Shown one piece after another: positions 1-13,683 of a stretch of 64,000 nucleotides of DNA. The notes beneath the pieces are model-generated. The model was not told where the DNA came from, searched no databases, and saw nothing but the letters and a program-made list of their open reading frames with translations. Positions within the stretch are counted from its first letter, which is position 1. Every line of letters begins with the position of its first letter. Source of the stretch: CAVREM01 sp963728825 (lineage in GTDB: Bacteria > Acidobacteriota > Vicinamibacteria > Vicinamibacterales > CAVVIG01); NCBI GenBank assembly GCA_963728825.1, contig CAVSLA010000001.1, forward strand, positions 248,001 to 312,000, in the 5' to 3' direction. The position numbers and the translations under genes are program-made.

Positions 1-33
1 AAAGCAGTCCGCCAGGTTACGAAACGGTGATTG

Positions 34-804
34 TCACGAGTCAATCATCTGTTGTTGCAGCCGGCGCATGCCGCGGATCCAGCGGTCGTAGTCATCTGCT
101 TTTCGGCGGAAGTAGTCGCCGACTTCAGGGTGGGGAAGAATCAGGAACCGTTCGGTGCGCAACCCCTCGATGACCGCGGCGGCGACCTGTTCCGTATCAA
201 TCGCAGTCGCGGCGACGAAGGCGTGGGCCGGCCCGACCGCGTGGTCGAGCATGCGGGTCCGGACGCCCTGCGGACACAGGCACGATACCTTCAGCCCACG
301 CTCACCGTAGGTGATCGCCAGCCATTCGGCGAACGCCAACGCCGCATGTTTGGTGACCGCGTAGGGGGCCGACCCGATCTGGGTCAGCAGACCGGCGGCC
401 GACGCGGTCTGCAGCAGGTACCCGCCGCCGGCCGCAAGCATGACGGGCACGATGGCGCGCGCGGCATAGACGTGCGCCATGACATTAATCCGCCAGATAC
501 GGTCCCAATCCTCGTCGCTCGCCTCTTCACCGCCCGCCGTGAAAATGCCAGCATTCGAGCAGAAGAGGTCCACGCGGCCGTAGGCATCCAGCGCTGCGGC
601 GACGACCTGCCTGACGTCCGCTTCCGCACAGACATCGCCAATGACGGCGCGTCCGCCAATCGCCGCGGCGATCGCCTCGGCCTTCGGATCGATGTCGGCC
701 ACGACGACCCCGCCAGCCCCCTCAGCCGCGAACCGCCGACAGAGCGCTTCGCCAATGCCATTCGCGCCTCCGGTGACGACAACGATGCGGCCAGTGAGCT
801 CCAT
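34..804 (-). CDS. SDR-family NAD(P)-dependent oxidoreductase
   Basis: A 256-residue short-chain dehydrogenase, probably a cytosolic alcohol/ketone oxidoreductase of unknown substrate. The nucleotide-binding motif TGGANGIG is at residues 11-18, NAG at 84-86, and the catalytic set Ser135, Tyr148 and Lys152 (YAVTK) has the classical spacing. Acidic residues after the second beta strand (ADID) favour NAD over NADP. I chose the ATG just before ELTGRIVVVTGG; an in-frame extension upstream has no family similarity and would run into the msrB side. Downstream neighbour on the same strand is outside the window. Confidence 0.9.
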   Translation of the reverse strand: MELTGRIVVVTGGANGIGEALCRRFAAEGAGGVVVADIDPKAEAIAAAIGGRAVIGDVCAEADVRQVVAAALDAYGRVDLFCSNAGIFTAGGEEASDEDWDRIWRINVMAHVYAARAIVPVMLAAGGGYLLQTASAAGLLTQIGSAPYAVTKHAALAFAEWLAITYGERGLKVSCLCPQGVRTRMLDHAVGPAHAFVAATAIDTEQVAAAVIEGLRTERFLILPHPEVGDYFRRKADDYDRWIRGMRRLQQQMIDS

Positions 805-890
805 CAGCAGGAATTCTGCGCACTCTATATGCGGCCGCGCCGTCGCTTTACGGCATGACCGTCGAGCAAGGTCCGCGCGTCGAGCGCCGG

Positions 891-1289
891 CTAATCTTTC
901 TGCGGTTCGAATTTCAGCGCAACGCCGTTCATGCAATACCGCTGGCCGGTCGGCTGCGGCCCATCCGGAAACAGGTGGCCGAGATGTCCGCCGCAGTCGG
1001 CGCAGTGGACCTCGGTGCGGGTCATGCCGTAGCTGCGATCGGTCTCGGTTGCGACCGCCCCTTCGAGCGGCGCGTAGAAGCTCGGCCAGCCGGTGCCGCT
1101 CTCGAATTTCGTGTCCGCGTCAAACAGCGCCTTGCCGCACCCGGCGCAGAAGAACGTCCCGGCGCGCTTCTCCTTGTTGAGCGGACTGCTGCCGCGCATC
1201 TCGGTGCCATGCTCGCGCAGGACTTTGTACTGCTCGGGCGTCAGATCGTCCTTCCAGTGGTCGTCACTTTTGGCGGACATTTTCATCAC
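891..1289 (-). CDS. msrB: Peptide-methionine (R)-S-oxide reductase MsrB
   Basis: A 132-residue repair enzyme that reduces methionine-R-sulfoxide in proteins. Two CxxC zinc pairs are visible (Cys48/Cys51 and Cys96/Cys99) with the family signature GTGWPSFY around residue 65 and the catalytic Cys119 in the QRYCMNG motif. Length is usual for a stand-alone MsrB. The first methionines (MMKM) leave the exact start uncertain by three codons. It lies between the SDR and the alpha/beta hydrolase on the same strand. Confidence 0.95.
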   Translation of the reverse strand: MMKMSAKSDDHWKDDLTPEQYKVLREHGTEMRGSSPLNKEKRAGTFFCAGCGKALFDADTKFESGTGWPSFYAPLEGAVATETDRSYGMTRTEVHCADCGGHLGHLFPDGPQPTGQRYCMNGVALKFEPQKD

Positions 1290-1321
1290 TCTACGATGCT
1301 AAGGTCTCCGAGCGGCTTCCG

Positions 1322-2326
1322 TCATCGCAACAGTTCGAGTATCGCGGACGACACCGCATCAGGTTTCTCGCGCGGCAGAAAATGGCCCGCGCCGGGAACG
1401 ACCCGGCGCGCCACGAGCGCCGGCAGCGCGGCGCGTTCTCCCGCCGACGCCTCGGCCGCCGGGGGGGCGACGCCGTCGTCTGCTCCGTAGAGCGTAATCG
1501 TCGGCGCTGGAATCGGCGGACGCTTCGCGAGCAGCACTTCCATCTCCGCAAATCGTGGTTCGCCGGGCGCATTGCCGTGTCGATGCCGGTAGGAGTGGAT
1601 CACGACGTCGACGAAGTCAGGGTTGTTGAATGACGCTGCGGTCCGATCGTAGGTGGCATCTGTGAATGTCCAGGTCGGCGACCAGGTCTGCCACAGATAG
1701 CGGCAGAGCGCGCGGCGATTCGCCTGCAGCCCGGCGCGGCCGCGTTCGGTATTGAAGTACCACTGGTACCAGGCGCGCTGTTCGGCCTCGGGTGAGCCCG
1801 GTCCGCCGGGCTTCAAGGTGTTCTGAATCGTGTAGCCGCCGATCAGAACCGCGGCGCGAACGCGATCGCGGTGCAGCGCTGCCGCGATCGCCGCGGCGCG
1901 CCCACCCCAGTCGTAGCCAGCGACCACGAACTGCGGTAACCGGAGCGCGTCGGCGAAGTCGATCACATCCTGACCAATCGCCGCCTGCTCCGCCAGTCGA
2001 GGCGCGCTCGAGTCGCGAAACCTCGTTGGTCCGTAGCCGCGCAGATACGGGACGAGCACCCGATGACCGGCTGCGACCAGCGGCGTCACGACGCCATCGA
2101 AGGCGCGGACATCGTCGGGGAAGCCATGAAGCAGGACGACCGGCAGTCCGTCCGCGGTGCCACTCTCCTCGTACGCAATCGTCAGAGCCGGGGTCTCCAC
2201 AAACGAAGTCTTCGGACTGGCAGGTGACTGCTCCACCGTGGTCGCCGACGGCCGCGAGACGGCCGACGCCACGACGACCGCCGCGCCGCTCAACTGCAGG
2301 AAGTCACGTCGCGTCGTCCGATCCAT
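1322..2326 (-). CDS. Exported alpha/beta hydrolase, epoxide-hydrolase-like
   Basis: A 334-residue protein beginning with a Tat-type signal (RRDFLQLSGAAVVVA), so probably folded before export. The hydrolase core shows HGFPDD (oxyanion region, about residue 67) and the nucleophile elbow GYDWGG with Asp139, which is the pattern of epoxide hydrolases and haloalkane dehalogenases rather than Ser hydrolases. The late Asp (GADDG) and His (GAGHFL) complete the triad. The ATG chosen has GGGAGG just upstream; a longer reading would overlap the divergent gene at 2448. Substrate unknown. Confidence 0.85.
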   Translation of the reverse strand: MDRTTRRDFLQLSGAAVVVASAVSRPSATTVEQSPASPKTSFVETPALTIAYEESGTADGLPVVLLHGFPDDVRAFDGVVTPLVAAGHRVLVPYLRGYGPTRFRDSSAPRLAEQAAIGQDVIDFADALRLPQFVVAGYDWGGRAAAIAAALHRDRVRAAVLIGGYTIQNTLKPGGPGSPEAEQRAWYQWYFNTERGRAGLQANRRALCRYLWQTWSPTWTFTDATYDRTAASFNNPDFVDVVIHSYRHRHGNAPGEPRFAEMEVLLAKRPPIPAPTITLYGADDGVAPPAAEASAGERAALPALVARRVVPGAGHFLPREKPDAVSSAILELLR

Positions 2327-2447
2327 GTCGCCTCCCCGCGGGAAGAGTAGCACCTTCCCGCTGGGGTCGTGCTTACCCGGGTCTTCGCGCCGCTCGTCGC
2401 CTTTCTCCAGGAAATTGACGCGCGCGATTTTTGCACCGCGCCGCACC

Positions 2448-3287
2448 ATGGACCAGGAACTCGAGGACCTCGTCGCGCGCGCATCGGATCCACGGTGGAT
2501 TCCGGCGATCTATGAGTACTGCGATCGGCGCTGCGCGCGTTGCCGCTTCAGCGATCGCTGCTTCACGTTTGCCGAGCAGACGCGGGACGACCGCTCCGGC
2601 GAGGATGTTGGCGAGGCGGTCGCGGCCAGCCTCCAGCGTGCGCTGCATCTGCTGCAGGCCCTCGCGGAACGTGAAGGGATCGATCAGGATCAATCGACGT
2701 CCCCAACCGAGGATGCGATGGATACGCGAATGGCGCTGGTGGACGATCCGCTCGTCACGAAGGCGCGACAGTACGGATTCGCAGCTCATCGCCTGCTTCA
2801 ACAGCTCGAGGCGGGAGAGGTACCGCGCTCGATGTCCCCCGAGGTTCGCGAGGCCATCGAATCAATCCTGTGGCTGTGCACGCCCATCTCGTCGAAGATC
2901 TTCCGCGCCGTGGCCAGCCTGGAACATCCCTTCGCGCCCGACGACCATCCGACACAGAACGATGCCCATGGCTCGGCGAAGGTCGCCCGTCTCATGATTG
3001 CCGAATCGCTCGGCGCCTGGCGTGTGCTCAACGAGGCGGGGCGCGCGCCCATCGATTCTCCGACGAGAGCAATCGTGGAGACGCTCGAGCGCATCGACCA
3101 GGACCTCTCTGAACGGATCCCTCGAGCGATGGAGTTCGTCCGGCCTGGGTTCGACGAGCCGATCCCCGGCATCGTCCGTCCGTGGAGCCTGGCGGTGGAC
3201 GACGAGCGCGGCGACCGGCGGTTGTTGGCAGCCGAGGGGATTCTGACGAAGCTGGGCGCTTTCGGCCGACGGTTGTGGCGCACGTGA
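2448..3287 (+). CDS. Unknown protein with N-terminal four-cysteine motif
   Basis: A 279-residue protein I do not recognise. Residues 25-38 hold Cys25-x3-Cys29-x2-Cys32-x5-Cys38, which could bind zinc or an iron-sulfur cluster. The rest is mainly helical by composition, with no signal peptide or membrane segment, so it is probably cytosolic. The ATG at 2448 was chosen because the Cys motif follows within 25 residues and the gene is divergent from the hydrolase, leaving about 120 bp for two promoters. It ends before a bidirectional terminator shared with the rRNA operon. Confidence 0.7.
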   Translation: MDQELEDLVARASDPRWIPAIYEYCDRRCARCRFSDRCFTFAEQTRDDRSGEDVGEAVAASLQRALHLLQALAEREGIDQDQSTSPTEDAMDTRMALVDDPLVTKARQYGFAAHRLLQQLEAGEVPRSMSPEVREAIESILWLCTPISSKIFRAVASLEHPFAPDDHPTQNDAHGSAKVARLMIAESLGAWRVLNEAGRAPIDSPTRAIVETLERIDQDLSERIPRAMEFVRPGFDEPIPGIVRPWSLAVDDERGDRRLLAAEGILTKLGAFGRRLWRT

Positions 3288-3374
3288 GCAGCGGGCAGCA
3301 ACAGCGACGCTCCTCCCGCCGACGGTACTGCATGGGGAAACGACGTTGGAGCTGTCGCTGCGGGCCGTACAAAG

Positions 3375-3405
3375 GAAAACGCCCGACATTCGTCGGGCGT
3401 TTTTG
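3375..3405. terminator. Bidirectional intrinsic terminator
   Basis: A perfect 9-bp stem (ACGCCCGAC / GTCGGGCGT, 3379-3387 and 3392-3400) with loop ATTC, flanked by T runs on the right and A-rich sequence on the left. It can end both the upstream plus-strand gene and the minus-strand rRNA operon, whose 5S gene stops a few bases away. Confidence 0.9.
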
Positions 3406-3410
3406 AATAA

Positions 3411-3528
<118 letters not shown>

Positions 3529-3531
3529 AAC

Positions 3532-3672
3532 TTGTCTGCCTGGGGTTCCCGCCTCCGCTCGCTTCGCGAGCTACGACGCGGCAAGCCGCGTCGGCTGCGA
3601 TCGGCAGCCTGCCTCGCCGAAGCCACTGAGGGCGAAGGCGGGCGGGCGCGGAGGCGGGATCGTCCCAGACAA
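3532..3672. repeat. Structured inverted-repeat element in the 23S-5S spacer
   Basis: The 5S-23S spacer (3529-3856) has no gene. It holds an element whose ends pair (TCCCGCCTCCGC at 3547 with GCGGAGGCGGGA at 3648, extended by TTGTCTG/CAGACAA). Two inner hairpins are visible: GCTCGC-TTC-GCGAGC (3557-3571) and GACGCGGC-AA-GCCGCGTC (3575-3592). Its high GC, unlike the rest of the spacer, suggests an inserted repeat element; it could also act in 5S processing. Confidence 0.6.
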
Positions 3673-3770
3673 TCTGTCAAAGAGCCATTGGTGATTTCGT
3701 GAGTGGGAGCATTGGTGAGTTGTTACTCACCAACGCTCTCACTCTTCAATTCACCAACGTCGCGTTGGCG

Positions 3771-3798
3771 CAACTGAATATCCTGCAAACGGTAGTTT
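3771..3798 (-). other. 23S processing stem, distal arm
   Basis: This 28-nt stretch is a perfect inverted copy of 6945-6972, so the two ends of the pre-23S transcript can pair. That is the arrangement cut by RNase III in rRNA maturation. Weaker pairing continues to about 3820. Confidence 0.85.
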
Positions 3799-3856
3799 CT
3801 CCGATTCCACTCACGCAGCGTTTCTGCGTGCATTGCGATTGCTATAGAAACAATTT

Positions 3857-6840
<2,984 letters not shown>

Positions 6841-6944
6841 AAGAAACTCGAACTGACGTCGAAGCGTTCGCACCAGGCACCGAAGCACCTGGCACCAGCA
6901 CCCCCACGTGAGTTTCATGCACACTGCGTGTGTGTGGTCGGAAA

Positions 6945-6972
6945 AAACTACCGTTTGCAGGATATTCAGTTG
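6945..6972 (-). other. 23S processing stem, proximal arm, with boxA-like sequence
   Basis: Perfect inverted partner of 3771-3798. Immediately upstream on the minus strand is GGTTCTTTGACAACTG. A GTTCTTTGA-type motif like boxA antitermination elements also occurs before 16S, before tRNA-Ile and, as GGCTCTTTGACAG, before 5S. Confidence 0.85.
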
Positions 6973-7081
6973 TCAAAGAACCCGATCGAGAATTGGTGAC
7001 TTGGCTCGAGCTGGAGATTTGGTCGATTTCAATTCGACGAATTCACCAACTCGCCGAGCTCAGCCCAATTGCTCGAATCAA

Positions 7082-7157
7082 TGGTGGAGAATACCGGGCT
7101 CGAACCGGTGACCTCCTGGTTGCAAACCAGGCGCTCTCCCAGCTGAGCTAATTCCCC
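7082..7157 (-). tRNA. tRNA-Ala (TGC anticodon)
   Basis: 76 nt including an encoded CCA. Acceptor arms GGGGAAT and ATTCTCC pair, the D-arm AGCTCAGCTGGGAGAGC is standard, and the anticodon loop TTTGCAA gives TGC. It lies in the 16S-23S spacer next to tRNA-Ile, a common arrangement. Confidence 0.98.
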
Positions 7158-7381
7158 GTATTGAATTGTGTGTGCTTGTTGCTCGCGCAGGAAGGAAGTT
7201 AGGAAGTCACCGACGACGTCCGACCGATCCTTCTCGCGCTAAGCACGACGCAATTTCAATAAGTGCTCCTTATGCTGCCACCTTCGCCTGGGGCCTCAGC
7301 TCGCTTGGCTTGCCCGCCTCCGCGCTGTCGCGCTTCGGCGAGGCACTCTCAGCCTGCCTAGCCGACCCGAAGGCAGAAGGC

Positions 7382-7460
<79 letters not shown>

Positions 7461-7485
7461 CATTCTCTCTTCAAAGAACCTTGCC

Positions 7486-7530
7486 GGTTCTCTCAAAACT
7501 AGATAGGCGTGCTCGACTCACACAACCCTG
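7486..7530 (-). other. 16S processing stem, distal arm
   Basis: This 45-nt segment pairs with 9375-9419: GGTTCTCTCAAAACTAGATAG here against its near-exact inverse there, followed by GCGTGC and CACACAACCCTG blocks. The long imperfect helix encloses the whole 16S gene, as expected for an RNase III substrate. Confidence 0.85.
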
Positions 7531-7594
7531 AGAGCCAGATCGATCTTCGAGATGTCTCCCTTCGACCATGATCGGCGCTTCGACGAGAGTACTC

Positions 7595-9152
<1,558 letters not shown>

Positions 9153-9374
9153 AAGCCGTCGTCACACCGTCGCACCGTGAGGCGCGGCGGCGGAACAACT
9201 TGTTTAACGCGAGGCCGAATTGGCTCTGCGTTGTTCAATCCGTTGGTCATTTGCGGTTCGCCGCCAGTCGTGTCGGCCCGGATTGAAAGCCTCCATCGAC
9301 CGACTACGCGGCGCCGCACGCTGACTCTCAGTCCGACTCCGCTCGCTCGCTTGCGCTCACGAGCTTCGTCGCGA

Positions 9375-9419
9375 CAGGGTTGTGTGTGCTTGCACGCACT
9401 ATCTAGTTTTCAAAGAACC
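9375..9419 (-). other. 16S leader: processing stem and boxA-like motif
   Basis: Inverted partner of 7486-7530. It starts with GGTTCTTTGAAAACTAG on the minus strand, which also resembles a boxA antitermination element. It lies in the non-coding leader 9153-9545 between promoter and 16S; I see no gene in that leader. Confidence 0.8.
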
Positions 9420-9550
9420 GACCTTCGCCCGCCTTCGCGTGTCGACGCGCCGGCCCGGCTTCGACCCGGCAAGCCCAGGGCCCGCCGTTCCGGATTCCCA
9501 TCACTGCACGCTCCGGCGGTTAAGCCGACCGTGTTTAGGGGAACCTTCTA

Positions 9551-9579
9551 AGGTTACTAGTCGCCTCTTACGCTGTCAA
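9551..9579 (-). promoter_or_regulatory. rRNA operon promoter (sigma-70 type)
   Basis: On the minus strand a perfect TTGACA (9574-9579) is followed after 17 bp by TAACCT (9551-9556). Spacing and sequence fit a strong vegetative promoter, and it lies about 400 bp upstream of 16S. Confidence 0.8.
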
Positions 9580-9658
9580 CCCAAATGTTCGACTTTTTCT
9601 TGTCGAGATCAACGAGCTGAGCAGTTGAGACAGACGCTCGAGAAATGACTTTCGAGGA

Positions 9659-9688
9659 CAAAAAAATTTGCTGGGAAGCCCCAGCAAA
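9659..9688 (-). terminator. Intrinsic terminator of tyrS
   Basis: Minus-strand stem TTTGCTGGG / CCCAGCAAA (9667-9675, 9680-9688) with a 4-nt loop followed by a run of seven T. It lies about 70 bp past the tyrS stop and insulates it from the rRNA promoter. Confidence 0.9.
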
Positions 9689-9758
9689 CCTCCGCTGCCC
9701 TGCAGCGGGGCACTCCGCTTCGAACGTTCGCAAAGTATCGCGTACCGACCAAGACTCG

Positions 9759-11034
9759 TCAAGTCAGCCGTACGAGAAACTGCTGCTTCTGACCTTTCCT
9801 CAACAAGAACACCCGGCCGCCGATGGCCTGCTCACGGTTGAGGCGCACGTGGGGATCGGCCGTGCGGCGATTGTTGACGTAGACGCCGCCGCCCTGTACC
9901 AGACGTCGCGCCTCACTTTTCGACGGCGCCGCTTGCGCGCGCACGAGCAGGTCGACCAGGCCGATACCGTCCGGCTCGAGCTCGCTCACGGCCACCTCGG
10001 TTGACGGCACGTCCTCGAAAACCGCGATCACATCGTCCACTGTGAGAGCGGTGATGTCTTCCTCGAACAACAGGGTAGAGGCATGTTCTGCACGGTCCAG
10101 CTGCTCGGAGCCGTGCACCAGCGTGGTGATATCGCGGGCCAGCACGCGCTGCGGTTCCCGCTTTTCAGGTGCGCGCCGCAGGAGCTCGCCGAGGTCCGCA
10201 ATTTCGGCCGCGTCCCGGAACGTGAAGTACTTCAGATAGTTGATGACGTCGCTGTCTTCGGTGTTCAACCAGAACTGGTAGAAGCGAAAGGGCGACGTCC
10301 GCTTGGGATCGAGCCAGATCGTCCCCGCTTCCGTCTTGCCGAACTTCACACCGGAGGCCGTTTTCATCAAAGGCCACACCAGCCCGTGCGCTTTGGTGGC
10401 GCGCAGCTTGCGAATCAGATCGATGCCCGCCGTGATATTGCCCCACTGATCGCTGCCGCCCATTTGCAGGCGGCAATCGAGGTGATCGAACAGATGCAGA
10501 TAGTCGTAGGCCTGCAGCAGCAGATAGCTGAACTCGGTGTACGAGATGCCATCCTCTGTTTCGAGTCGGCGGCTGACCGACTCCTTCTGAAGCATGAAGT
10601 TGACCGTGAAATGCTTGCCGACGTCACGGAGGAACGTCAGCAGATCCACCGGACCGCAGCCAGTCGGCATTGTTGACGATCCGGGCGGGATTGGTCGGTG
10701 ACTCGAAGTCGAGAAAATGTTCGAGCTGCGCGCGGATGCCCTGCACGTTCGAGGCAATCTGCTCGAGCGTCTGCAGCACGCGCTCCTGCGATTTGCCGCT
10801 CGGGTCACCGATCATCCCGGTCGCACCGCCCACCAGCGCGATCGGCGTATGTCCGAACCGCTGCAACCGTGCGAGGCCGATGACCGTCAGCAGGTTGCCC
10901 ACGTGCAGGCTCGAGGCGGTCGGGTCGAAACCGATATACGCGGTCAGGCGCTCCCTGCCGAGTGCCTCCTGCACGCCGTCCGTCGCGTCGTGGAAGAGGC
11001 CTCGCCACGCCAACTCGTCGAACAGATTCGCCAT
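9759..11034 (-). CDS. tyrS: Tyrosyl-tRNA synthetase (one frameshift)
   Basis: Class I aminoacyl-tRNA synthetase charging tRNA-Tyr. The N-terminal part carries the HIGH-like site (PTASSLHVGNL) and GDPSGKS; the C-terminal part has the KMSKS-like KFGKTEAG, QMGGSDQWGN and an S4 RNA-binding domain ending in the last 60 residues. The frame breaks near 10652, between NADWL and VDLLTFLRD. Skipping one base restores a normal protein of about 425 residues. As this enzyme is essential and the remainder is fully conserved, a sequencing insertion is more likely than a pseudogene. Confidence 0.9.
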
Positions 11035-11118
11035 CGGATTTGTTATGCGTCCGTGTGCATGGTTGCGCGTCCTGGGGGCGGACGTCTTCGAACGGCAGAA
11101 CGTTTACTATATCAGTCG

Positions 11119-11997
11119 ATGGCGATCCTTCGACAGGCTGAGGGTCGTCCCGAGCGAAGTCGGGGGACGATCAGCCGTCGCACCGCCCTGAAAGCCTTCG
11201 CGGCCAGCGGCATCGGCGCCCTCACGGGCGGCGCAGCCTACGGGTTCTTCTACGGCCGTGATGCGCTTCGACTCACCAAGGTCGACCTGCCGGTCAGCGG
11301 CCTGCCCGCGCCACTGTCGGGTCTGCGCATCGGCCTGATCACCGACGTGCACCGAAGCCGTTGGGTGACGGCTGACGATGTGAGAAACGCCGTCGGGTTG
11401 ATGATGACGGCCGCACCCGATCTGGTGGTCCTCGGCGGCGACTATGTGACGTGGGGCGACCGGCAGTTCGTGGGTCCGGCGGCAGAGGCCTTGAGCGGCC
11501 TGTCAGCACCGTACGGCGTCTTCGCGATTCTCGGCAATCACGACGACGACAATGATATGCCGGCGGCCCTCGCCAAACATCGGATGCAGGTCCTGCGCGA
11601 CGCCCGGACGCGAGTTGAGTTTCCCGGAGGCGCCCTGGAACTCGCCGGCATCCGCTTCTGGACCAAGCGGCAGAACGACATCGCCGCGGTCCTCAAAGGC
11701 GCCAAGGAACCAGTCGTGCTGCTGGCGCACGATCCGCGACGGCTGACCGAAGCAGCGGCCTTGAGCGTGCCGCTGGTGTTGTCCGGTCACACGCACGGCG
11801 GACAGGTGGTACTGCCGGGAGTCGGCGCGATCGCGGCAAGGAAATTTCCGGTGGTCGCAGGCATCGCGCGACGCGATCGCACGACGATGTTCGTGAGTCA
11901 GGGGCTCGGTACGGTCTACGTCCCGATTCGCGTGAACTGTCCGCCTGAAGTGGTGCTGCTGACGCTCCGGTCCGAAAACCTGCCACGGCATGTCTGA
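11119..11997 (+). CDS. Tat-exported metallophosphoesterase
   Basis: A 292-residue calcineurin-like phosphoesterase. The N-terminus has a twin-arginine stretch (SRRTALKAF) and a hydrophobic segment, so it probably sits at or beyond the cytoplasmic membrane. Metal-site motifs appear in order: DVH (about 76-78), GGDY (107-110), GNHD (139-142), AHDP and SGHTHGG. This is the YkuE/UDP-diacylglucosamine-hydrolase-like arrangement; substrate unknown. The first 15 codons overlap a palindromic repeat and no clear ribosome site is seen, so the start is uncertain. Confidence 0.85.
   Translation: MAILRQAEGRPERSRGTISRRTALKAFAASGIGALTGGAAYGFFYGRDALRLTKVDLPVSGLPAPLSGLRIGLITDVHRSRWVTADDVRNAVGLMMTAAPDLVVLGGDYVTWGDRQFVGPAAEALSGLSAPYGVFAILGNHDDDNDMPAALAKHRMQVLRDARTRVEFPGGALELAGIRFWTKRQNDIAAVLKGAKEPVVLLAHDPRRLTEAAALSVPLVLSGHTHGGQVVLPGVGAIAARKFPVVAGIARRDRTTMFVSQGLGTVYVPIRVNCPPEVVLLTLRSENLPRHV
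11127..11167. repeat. REP-like imperfect palindrome
   Basis: Contains CTTCG ... CGAAG ends with CTGAGGG / TCCCGAG inside, resembling the widespread CTTCGACAGGCTGAGG-type intergenic palindromes. It falls on the 5' end of the metallophosphoesterase reading frame. Confidence 0.5.
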
Positions 11998-12046
11998 CCG
12001 TCCGCGACCACCAGGGACACCGGGCTAGCAGTCCAGAGACGGGCGG

Positions 12047-12658
12047 CTAGGGCTGTTGCAGCAGCAACCGCCGTCCGTCGACGCGCCACCCGCCATCCAG
12101 CATCGTCCGGATCGCCTCGGGATAGAGCTTGTGCTCTTCGATCAGAATGCGCGCGGCCAGCGTGTCACGCGTGTCGTCGTCGAGCACGGGAACGGCCGCT
12201 TGAGCGACGATCGGGCCGTTGTCCAGCTCGCTGGTTACCAGGTGAACCGTTGCACCTGTCACCCGAACGCCGTGATTGAGCGCCTGCTGCTGTGCATCGA
12301 CCCCGGGAAACGATGGCAGGAGCGACGGATGAATGTTCAGAATGGCTTGGGGAAAAGCCTCGAGCAGCGTCGGACCGACCAGTCGCATGAAACCGGCCAG
12401 ACAGACGAGAGCGACGTCGCGCGCTTTCAACACCTCGATGATCGCCCGATCGTAGGCGTGACGGTCGGCGTACTGGCGATGATCGAGGCACAGCGCCTCG
12501 ATGCCGGCTTCGCGCGCCCGCAACAGCCCGGCGGCGTCGGAGCGGTTCGACACGACGACGGCGATGGTGGCAGCGAGCTGGCCGCTGGCAATCGCGTCGA
12601 TGATCGACTGGAGGTTCGAGCCGCGGCCCGAAAGGAGAACGCCGATCCGCCGGTTCAC
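12047..12658 (-). CDS. purN: Phosphoribosylglycinamide formyltransferase
   Basis: 203 residues; transfers formyl from 10-formyl-THF to GAR in purine synthesis. GAR-binding GRGSN is at residues 11-15, catalytic Asn108 and His110 are in NIHPSLLP, and Asp146 in ELDNGPI. It starts by an ATGA overlap with the purM stop, so it is translationally coupled and is the last gene of the purine operon. It faces the metallophosphoesterase end to end. Confidence 0.97.
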   Translation of the reverse strand: MNRRIGVLLSGRGSNLQSIIDAIASGQLAATIAVVVSNRSDAAGLLRAREAGIEALCLDHRQYADRHAYDRAIIEVLKARDVALVCLAGFMRLVGPTLLEAFPQAILNIHPSLLPSFPGVDAQQQALNHGVRVTGATVHLVTSELDNGPIVAQAAVPVLDDDTRDTLAARILIEEHKLYPEAIRTMLDGGWRVDGRRLLLQQP

Positions 12659-13683
12659 GATTGGTATCGCACCTCGCCGGCGCCGGCGACGACCTCGCCC
12701 AAGACCACCGCGTCCGCTTCACCCGCTGCGGTCAGGTGCCTCAGGACCTGCTCGCGATCGGCGGCGGCGCAGACCAGGATCAGGCCGATTCCCATGTTGA
12801 AGGCCCGGTACATTTCATCGTCTGAAATCCGGCCGCGGGAGCGCAGCAGCGAGAACAGCGGCGGGACCTTCCAGGCAGCGCGCTCGACGACCGCGGCGCA
12901 CCCGTCTGGCAAGACCCTGGGAAGATTTTCGGTGATGCCGCCGCCGGTGATGTGCGCCATGCCTTTGACCACTGTCCGGTCGAGGAGCGGCGTGATTGCT
13001 CCCAGATACGATCGATGTGTGGCGAGCAGCGCCTCGCCGATCGGCAGGCCCAACTCGGGCACGACGGTGTCGGGCGTGAAGCCGCACCGATCGAAGAACA
13101 CCCGCCGGGCGAGTGAGTAGCCATTGGTATGCAGGCCAGATGACGGCAGCCCGATCAGCACGTCGCCGGGGGTGATGCCACGACCGTTGACGATGCGGTT
13201 GCGTTCGACGACCCCGACGATGAAACCCGCCAGGTCGTATTCGCCATCCGCGTAGAAGCCGGGCATCTCCGCGGTCTCGCCGCCGACCAGCGCGCAACCG
13301 TTCTCACGGCACGCTCGAGCGATTCCGCTGATCACCTGTTCGGCGACGTCGGGCGACAGACGCCCCGTCGCGAGGTAGTCGAGGAAGAACAGCGGGCGCG
13401 CACCCTGGACGAGAATGTCGTTGACGCAGTGATTCACCAGATCGGCACCGATCGTGTCGTGCCGGCCGGTCATGAACGCCAGCTTCAGCTTGGTGCCGAC
13501 GCCGTCCGCGCTCGACACCAGCACCGGCGCCTGGTACGCCTCGCGATCGATCTGAAAGAGGCCACCGAACGAGCCGATCTCGGACAGAACTCCGGGCGTG
13601 AACGTCGCCCTGGCGAGCGACTTGATGCGACGAACCGTCTCGTTGCCGGCATCGATATCGACGCCGGATTGCCGGTAGTCCAT
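12655..13683 (-). CDS. purM: Phosphoribosylformylglycinamidine cyclo-ligase (AIR synthetase)
   Basis: 342 residues; closes FGAM to AIR with ATP. The family blocks SADGVGTKLK, GGETAEMPG and HITGGG are present in order. The ATG at 13683 overlaps the TGA of the upstream HEAT-repeat gene (TGATG), and the gene overlaps purN by 4 nt. A TTG one codon earlier is an alternative start. Confidence 0.97.
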   Translation of the reverse strand: MDYRQSGVDIDAGNETVRRIKSLARATFTPGVLSEIGSFGGLFQIDREAYQAPVLVSSADGVGTKLKLAFMTGRHDTIGADLVNHCVNDILVQGARPLFFLDYLATGRLSPDVAEQVISGIARACRENGCALVGGETAEMPGFYADGEYDLAGFIVGVVERNRIVNGRGITPGDVLIGLPSSGLHTNGYSLARRVFFDRCGFTPDTVVPELGLPIGEALLATHRSYLGAITPLLDRTVVKGMAHITGGGITENLPRVLPDGCAAVVERAAWKVPPLFSLLRSRGRISDDEMYRAFNMGIGLILVCAAADREQVLRHLTAAGEADAVVLGEVVAGAGEVRYQS

